From an uncultured Collinsella sp. (GTDB lineage: Bacteria > Actinomycetota > Coriobacteriia > Coriobacteriales > Coriobacteriaceae): DNA of 10,571 nucleotides. Of this stretch, positions 6,263 through 10,571 are shown piece by piece (positions within the stretch are counted from its first letter, which is position 1; every line of letters begins with the position of its first letter). The DNA lies in NCBI GenBank assembly GCA_900754445.1, contig CAAECW010000126.1, positions 1 through 10,571 of the forward strand, written 5' to 3'. The translations under genes were made by a program, and so were the position numbers. The notes under the pieces are model-generated. The model made no database searches. It was not told the DNA's origin and saw only the letters and a list, made by a program, of their open reading frames with translations.

Positions 6263-6274
6263 AAAGGATCCTTT
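6263..6274. repeat. 12-bp palindrome over the amidohydrolase ribosome binding site
   Basis: AAAGGATCCTTT is a perfect 12-bp palindrome directly before the amidohydrolase ATG (minus strand) and includes its SD (AAGGA). A self-dyad without a loop cannot form a stable hairpin in one RNA molecule, so it may simply be chance around the SD, or a DNA-protein site. Confidence 0.35.
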
Positions 6275-6293
6275 CATGGGGCATATCCATTCA

Positions 6294-6319
6294 CACAATA
6301 TTGTGATGCAGAATTGTGA
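6294..6319. promoter_or_regulatory. Palindrome CACAATATTGTG and ATTGTGA direct repeats
   Basis: A perfect 12-bp palindrome (6294-6305) is followed by a second ATTGTGA (6313-6319), which repeats the ATTGTGA of the palindrome (6300-6306) at a 13-bp interval. It lies in the 5' leader of the amidohydrolase gene, downstream of its likely promoter on the minus strand. It looks like a repressor operator with a secondary half-site; the regulator is unknown. Confidence 0.4.
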
Positions 6320-6356
6320 CGCCCTTGTTTCTAGCATATCCCTGCATTTTTTAAAC

Positions 6357-6385
6357 GTTATATACGAATACTCTTGTTTGGTAAA
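6357..6385 (-). promoter_or_regulatory. Candidate sigma-70-type promoter for the amidohydrolase gene
   Basis: On the minus strand TTTACC (6385-6380) and TATAAC (6362-6357) are separated by 17 bp. This would start transcription about 85-90 bp before the amidohydrolase ATG, above the CACAATATTGTG palindrome. It overlaps the candidate promoter of the lysine operon, so the two divergent promoters may interfere with each other. Confidence 0.5.
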
Positions 6386-6402
6386 GTGCAACGTGATAGG
6401 GT
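6374..6402 (+). promoter_or_regulatory. Candidate sigma-70-type promoter for the lysine operon
   Basis: TTGTTT (6374-6379) and TAGGGT (6397-6402) lie 17 bp apart. Transcription would begin near 6408-6410, just before the riboswitch aptamer, which fits well. The -10 box is not ideal, so the call rests mostly on position. Confidence 0.5.
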
Positions 6403-6407
6403 CTTTA

Positions 6408-6555
6408 CCACTTGATAGAGGCGCGGGCACGAAGAGCCGCGGGCGAGCCGGCAGGCTTTGACCCCGTGGGGAGGCGAAACTCGCCGAACTGGGTTTTACG
6501 GGCACGAACAACCTGGTGGGCCTGTGGGAAACACCCACAGGACTGTCTGCAGCAA
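6408..6555 (+). promoter_or_regulatory. Lysine riboswitch (L-box) aptamer
   Basis: The sequence follows the conserved lysine riboswitch order: P1 5' strand with GATAGAGGCGC (6414-6424), a GC-rich P2 arm, the GGGAGGCGAAACTC segment, GCCGAACTGGG (6483-6493) of the core, CTGG (6513-6516), and a very clear P5 hairpin CCTGTGGG/CCCACAGG (6521-6528 with 6534-6541), then ACTGTC (6542-6547), whose CTGTC closes P1 with GATAG (6414-6418). It directly precedes lysA-dapA, the expected target. Lysine binding normally lowers expression. No U-rich terminator follows, so control is probably at translation initiation. Confidence 0.9.
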
Positions 6556-6563
6556 TGCGGGAG

Positions 6564-6631
6564 CGCTATCCGGACATTGGGTCCACGCTATGCGGATTCG
6601 ATGCGCAGATGGCGCCGTCTGGATAGCGAGG
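6564..6631 (+). promoter_or_regulatory. Expression-platform hairpin next to the lysA ribosome binding site
   Basis: CGCTATCCGGAC (6564-6575) pairs with GTCTGGATAGCG (6617-6628) over 12 bp with one G-U. The last G of the 3' arm is the first base of GAGG (6628-6631), the likely SD of lysA, whose ATG is at 6642. A smaller stem GGAC/GTCC (6572-6575 with 6581-6584) competes. The GATAG of the 3' arm can also pair with the P1 3' strand CTGTC (6543-6547), which gives a possible switch between ligand-bound and ligand-free folds. This is folded by eye, not computed. Confidence 0.55.
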
Positions 6632-6641
6632 TTTACGGGAC

Positions 6642-8951
6642 ATGGCATTGACCCCCAACGAGGCATATGCGGCCAAGCAGCCGTTTGTGGACAAGGAGAC
6701 ACTCGAGCATATCGTCGAGCAGTTCCCCACGCCGTTTCATCTATACGACGAGGCGGGCATCCGCCGCAACATACAAGAAGTGCGCGACGCCTTTGCATGG
6801 AACCCGGGCTTTAAGGAATACTTTGCCGTCAAGGCCAACCCCAACCCGGCGCTCATCTCCATTCTCAACGAATACGGCTGCGGCTGCGATTGCTCGAGCT
6901 ATACCGAGCTCATGATCGCCCGCTCGCTGGGTATCACGGGACACGACATCATGTTCTCGTCCAACGATACGCCGGCTGCCGACTTTGAGCTCGCCGACAA
7001 GCTGGGTGCCATCGTCAACTTTGACGACATCAGCCACATCGAGTTCTTTGAGCGTGTTGCGGGACCCATCCCCAAAACGGTCAGCTGCCGCTTTAATCCA
7101 GGCGGCCTGTTCCAGCTCTCCAACGGCATCATGGACAACCCAGGCGACTCCAAATATGGCATGACCACCGAGCAGCTCTTCGAGGCCTTCCGCATGCTCA
7201 AAGCCAAGGGCGCCGAGGACTTTGGCATCCACGCATTCCTTGCCAGCAACACCGTCACCAACGACTACTACCCCGAGCTCGCGCGTATCCTCTTTGAGCT
7301 TGCCGTACGCCTGGAGCGCGAGACCGGCGCACACGTCGCCTTCATCAATCTGTCCGGCGGCGTCGGCATCCCCTACCTGCCCGAGCAGCAGGCCAACGAC
7401 ATTCGCGCCATCGGCGAGGGAGTACACGCGGCATACGACGAGATCCTGGTTCCCGCCGGCATGGGCGATGTGGCCATCTGCACCGAGATGGGCCGCTTTA
7501 TGATGGGCCCCTACGGCTGCCTGGTCACCAAGGCTATCCACGAGAAGCAGATCTACAAGGACTATATCGGTGTCGATGCAAGCGCCGTCGATTTGATCCG
7601 CCCTGCCATGTATGGCGCCTACCACCACATTACGGTGATGGGTCAGCCGGGCGGCGCCGACAAGGCCACGGCGCCCGTCACGAACACCTATGACATCACG
7701 GGCAACCTATGCGAGAACAACGACAAGTTCGCTATCGATCGCAAGCTGCCGCATATCGACATGGGTGACCTGCTTGTAATCCACGATACCGGTGCGCATG
7801 GCTACTCCATGGGCTACAACTACAACGGACGGCTGCGCTCGGCCGAGGTCCTGCTGCGCCCCGATGGCGCGGCCGACCTCATCCGCCGCGCCGAGCGCCC
7901 GGGCGATTACTTTGCCACGCTCGACGTGCTGCCGTGCGGCCGAGAGCTGCTGGCCAAGTCGCGCGCCGAAAGTGCCCGCCGTCGCGCCGAAGACGAGCGC
8001 CTGGCAGTCGCAGCTCAATGGAACAAACGCATCCAGATCGCGGAGGCGAAGGAGAAGAACATGGACATCCGCAATCTCGAGGGCTCAATCGTCGCCCTGG
8101 TTACGCCGTTTAAAAAGGACGGCAGTGTCGACTTTGACGCGCTCGAGCGCCTTATCGATTTCCACTTGCAAAATGGCACCGACGCCATTCTCACCCTGGG
8201 CACCACCGGCGAGAGCGCCACGATGACCGATGACGAGGACAACTCCGTCGTCGCCGCCGTGGTCAAGCATGTTGCAGGACGCGTCCCCGTCATCGCCGGC
8301 TCGGGCTCCAACTCCACGCAGACCATGCTCACCAAGTCGCTCACCTATCAGGGCCTGGGCGCCGACGGCCTGTTGCTCATTACCCCCTACTACAACAAGT
8401 CCAATGAAGAGGGTATCTATCAGCACTTTAAGACCGTGGCCGATGCCGTGGACATCCCCTGCATCCTGTACAACATCCCCGGCCGCTGCGGCTGCGGCAT
8501 CAGCGAGCGCAACGTTGCGCGCCTGGCAGCACATCCCAACATCATGGGCATCAAGGAAGCCTCGGGCAACGTCGCCTACGCGGCCAAGATCGCCCACCTG
8601 CTGTCAGACGACTTCCGCATGTACTCGGGCGAGGACGCGCTTACCGTGCCGCTCATGAGCCTGGGCGCCGCGGGCACCATCAGCGTGTGGGCAGACGTGC
8701 AGCCGCAGCTCGTACACGATATGTGCCGCGCTTATCTGGACGGCGACGTAGCGCGCGCCCGCGATATCCAGATTGCCGGCCAGCCGCTCATCAACGCCCT
8801 CTTTAGCGAGGTCAACCCCATCCCCGTTAAGGAAGCGCTCGCCCAGATGGGCATGATCGAGGCAAACTACCGTATGCCGCTGTGCCCCATGGCAGACGAC
8901 ACGCGATCCGCACTTACCGATGCTCTGAAGGGAGCTGGTCTGCTTGATTAA
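6642..8951 (+). CDS. lysA-dapA: Diaminopimelate decarboxylase / 4-hydroxy-tetrahydrodipicolinate synthase fusion (LysA-DapA)
   Basis: One 769-codon frame encodes two lysine enzymes. Residues about 25-430 are a PLP-dependent fold-III decarboxylase that turns meso-DAP into lysine: FAVKAN with the PLP lysine K64, SGGVG (238-242), EMGR (282-285), CENND (357-361) and GYNYNGR (391-397). The usual HIGS motif reads HAFLASN (197-203), and EPGR is EMGR, so this is a divergent LysA subtype. Residues about 431-473 form a charged, probably helical linker. Residues 474-769 are a complete DapA, which condenses pyruvate with aspartate semialdehyde: GTTGES (520-525), YY with catalytic Y610, PGR with R615, and KEAS with Schiff-base K638. 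Both sets of catalytic residues are intact. It sits under a lysine riboswitch and leads an operon with dapB and dapH. The two steps are first and last in the branch, so channelling is not obvious. Confidence 0.88.
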   Translation: MALTPNEAYAAKQPFVDKETLEHIVEQFPTPFHLYDEAGIRRNIQEVRDAFAWNPGFKEYFAVKANPNPALISILNEYGCGCDCSSYTELMIARSLGITGHDIMFSSNDTPAADFELADKLGAIVNFDDISHIEFFERVAGPIPKTVSCRFNPGGLFQLSNGIMDNPGDSKYGMTTEQLFEAFRMLKAKGAEDFGIHAFLASNTVTNDYYPELARILFELAVRLERETGAHVAFINLSGGVGIPYLPEQQANDIRAIGEGVHAAYDEILVPAGMGDVAICTEMGRFMMGPYGCLVTKAIHEKQIYKDYIGVDASAVDLIRPAMYGAYHHITVMGQPGGADKATAPVTNTYDITGNLCENNDKFAIDRKLPHIDMGDLLVIHDTGAHGYSMGYNYNGRLRSAEVLLRPDGAADLIRRAERPGDYFATLDVLPCGRELLAKSRAESARRRAEDERLAVAAQWNKRIQIAEAKEKNMDIRNLEGSIVALVTPFKKDGSVDFDALERLIDFHLQNGTDAILTLGTTGESATMTDDEDNSVVAAVVKHVAGRVPVIAGSGSNSTQTMLTKSLTYQGLGADGLLLITPYYNKSNEEGIYQHFKTVADAVDIPCILYNIPGRCGCGISERNVARLAAHPNIMGIKEASGNVAYAAKIAHLLSDDFRMYSGEDALTVPLMSLGAAGTISVWADVQPQLVHDMCRAYLDGDVARARDIQIAGQPLINALFSEVNPIPVKEALAQMGMIEANYRMPLCPMADDTRSALTDALKGAGLLD
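8049..8054 (+). promoter_or_regulatory. Internal ribosome binding site before the DapA part
   Basis: AAGGAG lies exactly six bases before the in-frame ATG at 8061, where every stand-alone DapA would begin; a second GGAGG-like GGAGG C (8042-8046) is just upstream. This is stronger than the SD of lysA itself and suggests that DapA is also made alone. Confidence 0.75.
8061..8951 (+). CDS. dapA: Alternative internal start: stand-alone DapA (4-hydroxy-tetrahydrodipicolinate synthase)
   Basis: This is the 296-aa C-terminal part of the fusion, listed separately because it has its own SD and start and is the normal DapA length. It begins MDIRNLEGSIVALVTPF, as free DapA proteins do. Catalytic residues in this numbering are T48 and T49, Y137, R142 and K165. 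DapA is normally a cytoplasmic tetramer. If translation starts here as well, the cell would hold fused and free DapA chains that could mix in one tetramer. If the upstream stop codon was lost recently, this remains the main product. The last 8 bp overlap dapB. Confidence 0.7.
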   Translation: MDIRNLEGSIVALVTPFKKDGSVDFDALERLIDFHLQNGTDAILTLGTTGESATMTDDEDNSVVAAVVKHVAGRVPVIAGSGSNSTQTMLTKSLTYQGLGADGLLLITPYYNKSNEEGIYQHFKTVADAVDIPCILYNIPGRCGCGISERNVARLAAHPNIMGIKEASGNVAYAAKIAHLLSDDFRMYSGEDALTVPLMSLGAAGTISVWADVQPQLVHDMCRAYLDGDVARARDIQIAGQPLINALFSEVNPIPVKEALAQMGMIEANYRMPLCPMADDTRSALTDALKGAGLLD

Positions 8952-9684
8952 GACCGTCATTATGGGAACGGGCCGCATGGGCTCGCTCATCCGCACCACC
9001 GCCGAAAGCATTGTCGATGCCGCCGGGCAGCCCGTATTTGATATCGTGGCCCAGATTGGCTTCGGTTTGAGCGAGCTCGAGAACGCACCGGCTGCCGATG
9101 TGATTATCGACTTCTCGAACGTCGTGACCTTCGATGCCGTCGTCGCCTATGTCGAGCGCACGGGCGCGGCATTGGTCTCAGGCACCACAGGCTACACCCC
9201 CGAGCAGATGGACCGCCTGCGTGAGCTGGGCCAGAACACCCGCGTTATGCACTCGGGCAATTACTCCATCGGTATCGCAGCCCTGCGCCATCTGGTAGCG
9301 CAGGCTACACGCGAGCTGCCCGGCTTTGACTGCGAAATCGTCGAGACGCACCACAACCAAAAGGTCGATGCCCCCAGCGGCACTGCCAAGCTACTGCTCG
9401 ACGCCGTCGTCGAAGCCGAGCCCGAGGCAGGCTACCACCCCGTCTATGGCCGCGAGGGCATGTGCGGAGCACGCGATCCCAAGGAGATCGGCATGCACTC
9501 GCTGCGCGGCGGCACCGTCGCCGGCGTGCACGAGGTGGGTTTCTTTGGCCAGGACGAGGAGGTCACGCTCACCCACCGCGCCACGAGCCGTCAGATCTTT
9601 GTCAACGGCGCCCTGGCAGCCGCGCAGAAGCTCGTCACCCGCGACCCCGGCTTCTACACCTTCGACCAGGTCATGTTTGCCTAA
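8944..9684 (+). CDS. dapB: 4-hydroxy-tetrahydrodipicolinate reductase
   Basis: A 246-aa NAD(P)H-dependent reductase that converts the DapA product to tetrahydrodipicolinate. It shows the nucleotide-binding GTGRMG (8-13), VSGTTGY (78-84), NYSIGIAAL (106-114), the catalytic ETHHNQKVDAPSGTA block (134-148, with H136, H137 and K140) and the C-terminal HSLRGG and ATSRQIF motifs. It is somewhat shorter than the E. coli enzyme (about 270 aa), with a compact region after the Rossmann fold. The start is TTG at 8944, which puts the glycine motif at the normal distance and has SD AAGGGAG (8928-8934) upstream. The gene overlaps the end of lysA-dapA by 8 bp, so translation is probably coupled. dapH follows after 39 bp. 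Confidence 0.95.
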   Translation: MIKTVIMGTGRMGSLIRTTAESIVDAAGQPVFDIVAQIGFGLSELENAPAADVIIDFSNVVTFDAVVAYVERTGAALVSGTTGYTPEQMDRLRELGQNTRVMHSGNYSIGIAALRHLVAQATRELPGFDCEIVETHHNQKVDAPSGTAKLLLDAVVEAEPEAGYHPVYGREGMCGARDPKEIGMHSLRGGTVAGVHEVGFFGQDEEVTLTHRATSRQIFVNGALAAAQKLVTRDPGFYTFDQVMFA

Positions 9685-9723
9685 CCAGGTATCAACCGTA
9701 TCCACGAAAAGGAGAAACAGCAT

Positions 9724-10443
9724 ATGAGTAACGCAGCCGAGATGGATGCCCAGGAGATTATCAACTACATCGCCACCGCGCCCAAAAAGACACCTGTCAA
9801 GCTGTACGTGCGCGAGAAGCCGGGCATGAAGGTTGCCTGGGGCAACGCACATGTCTACGGCGGTCGTCGTGGCAAGACCGTCTTTGGCGACTGGGATGAG
9901 CTTAAGGCCATCCTGGACGCCAACGCCGACTCCATCGATTACTACGACGTTGAAAACGATTGCCGCAACTCCGCCGTGCCCATGCTCGACCTTAAGGGCA
10001 TCAACGCCCGCATCGAGCCGGGCGCGATCATCCGCGACCGCGTCGAGATTGGCGACCGTGCCGTCATCATGATGGGCGCCATCATCAACATCGGCTCCGT
10101 TATCGGCGAGGGTTCCATGATCGATATGGGCGCCGTGCTGGGCGGTCGCGCCACCGTGGGTAAGAACTGCCACATCGGCGCCGGCACCGTGCTGGCAGGC
10201 GTCGTGGAGCCCGCCAGCGCCACGCCCGTCATCGTCGAGGACGATGTCATGATCGGCGCCAACGCCGTGGTCTTGGAGGGCGTGCGCGTGGGCAAGGGCG
10301 CTGTCGTGGCTGCCGGTGCCGTGTGCGTCGAGGACGTCCCCGCCGGCGCCGTCGTGGCCGGCATTCCCGCCCGCGTCATCAAGATGCGCGACGAGAAGAC
10401 CGACAGCAAGACCGGCCTCGAGGAAGGTCTGCGCCAGCTGTAG
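9724..10443 (+). CDS. dapH: 2,3,4,5-tetrahydropyridine-2,6-dicarboxylate N-acetyltransferase
   Basis: A 239-aa enzyme that acetylates tetrahydrodipicolinate with acetyl-CoA and so commits the pathway to the acetylase branch. The N-terminal 85 residues (EIINYIATAPKKTPVKLY onward) form the DapH-specific alpha/beta domain, and residues about 90-220 are a left-handed beta helix of hexapeptide repeats (such as IEPGAII, VIGEGSMI, VGKNCHIGAG, VGKGAVVAAGA) ending in AGIPARVIK. Length and order match Bacillus DapH (about 236 aa), not the succinylating DapD of proteobacteria. The protein is usually a trimer. The start ATG at 9724 has AAAAGGAG (9707-9714) nine bases upstream. It is the last gene of the riboswitch-controlled operon within view. 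The next steps need an N-acetyl-aminotransferase, which is absent here, and an M20 deacetylase. Confidence 0.95.
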   Translation: MSNAAEMDAQEIINYIATAPKKTPVKLYVREKPGMKVAWGNAHVYGGRRGKTVFGDWDELKAILDANADSIDYYDVENDCRNSAVPMLDLKGINARIEPGAIIRDRVEIGDRAVIMMGAIINIGSVIGEGSMIDMGAVLGGRATVGKNCHIGAGTVLAGVVEPASATPVIVEDDVMIGANAVVLEGVRVGKGAVVAAGAVCVEDVPAGAVVAGIPARVIKMRDEKTDSKTGLEEGLRQL

Positions 10444-10444
10444 A

Positions 10445-10472
10445 GTTGCGCGGTTTTGCCAAACCGCGCAAC
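10445..10472 (+). terminator. Perfect 12-bp hairpin after dapH, possible terminator or mRNA end
   Basis: GTTGCGCGGTTT (10445-10456) pairs exactly with AAACCGCGCAAC (10461-10472) around a TGCC loop, one base after the dapH stop codon. It is very stable, but no T run follows in either direction, so it is not a canonical Rho-independent terminator. It may terminate without a U tract or protect the mRNA end. It would also serve a convergent gene on the other strand. Confidence 0.55.
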
Positions 10473-10512
10473 GGCTCGACGCTGCGAACGCCCCTAAGCG
10501 GCAATCTGACGT

Positions 10513-10571
10513 TCAATCGTCGGTCGCGTACCGAAGTACGCTTCCCTCCTCTTTCACGTCACCTTGCTCGC
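10513..10571 (-). CDS. Possible C-terminal end of a convergent gene (partial)
   Basis: Read on the minus strand from the window edge, an open frame encodes EQGDVKEEGSVLRYATDD and stops at TGA (10515-10513). An acidic, hydrophilic tail of this kind would fit a protein C-terminus, and the hairpin after dapH would then separate two convergent genes. Only 18 residues are visible, so no family can be named and the frame may be chance. Within it, GCGTAC-CGAA-GTACGC (10526-10541) is a short hairpin. Confidence 0.28.
   Translation of the reverse strand, partial: EQGDVKEEGSVLRYATDD

Noticed and set aside
6263..6538. Upstream extension of the amidohydrolase frame
   Set aside because: The extra 92 codons run back through the promoter and riboswitch; the M20 homology and SD support the ATG at 6262.
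6564..6628. Riboswitch hairpin as an intrinsic terminator
   Set aside because: The 41-nt gap between arms is long and no T run follows; the stem ends at the SD instead.
6604..6651. Possible leader peptide MRRWRRLDSEVYGTWH overlapping the lysA start
   Set aside because: It has no SD, contains no lysine codons, and the region is better explained as the riboswitch expression platform.
6741..7628. 295-codon minus-strand open frame opposite the LysA part
   Set aside because: Composition typical of the antisense of GC-rich coding DNA; the plus strand has firm LysA motifs.
9391..10173. 260-codon minus-strand open frame across dapB and dapH
   Set aside because: Asp/Gly/His-rich shadow of two clear genes, without a start signal or family pattern.

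Overview
The window looks like chromosomal DNA of a moderately GC-rich Gram-positive bacterium. The closest fit is Coriobacteriia, Collinsella-like; this is inferred from codon use, the CwlO/PcsB-type cell-wall hydrolase, the kinase plus small HTH protein set, and the acetylase-type lysine genes, and was not tested by any search. No mobile element, tRNA, rRNA or CRISPR array is visible.

Layout. Positions 1-169 hold a dyad-containing leader, followed by a MOSC-domain gene (+, 170-808). A 228-bp gap carries a dense cluster of TCAAGTTGA-type half-sites and precedes a secreted coiled-coil peptidoglycan hydrolase (+, 1037-2170) that ends in a textbook terminator. Five genes then run on the minus strand (right to left): an M20 amidohydrolase (6262-5075), a small three-helix membrane protein (5072-4749), an FxLYD-domain membrane-anchored protein (4584-4141), a small HTH-like protein (4108-3686) and a membrane-anchored Ser/Thr kinase (3587-2208). 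The FxLYD gene has its ribosome binding site inside a perfect 14-bp inverted repeat.

The right half is a lysine/diaminopimelate operon on the plus strand. A lysine riboswitch aptamer (about 6410-6550) and a long leader hairpin touching the ribosome binding site precede one 769-codon frame that encodes diaminopimelate decarboxylase (LysA) joined to 4-hydroxy-tetrahydrodipicolinate synthase (DapA). dapB (8944-9684, TTG start, overlapping the previous gene by 8 bp) and dapH (9724-10443) follow. A 12-bp hairpin follows dapH, and the last bases may hold the end of a convergent minus-strand gene.

How they work together. DapA, DapB and DapH catalyse successive steps from aspartate semialdehyde to N-acetyl-2-amino-6-oxopimelate, and LysA makes lysine from meso-DAP. 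DapH indicates the acetylase branch, which needs an M20-family N-acetyl-DAP deacetylase; the divergent M20 gene is a good candidate. The aminotransferase, the epimerase, aspartokinase and aspartate-semialdehyde dehydrogenase are not in the window. The most unusual points are the in-frame LysA-DapA fusion, which keeps a strong internal ribosome binding site, and the SD-masking inverted repeat before the FxLYD gene.
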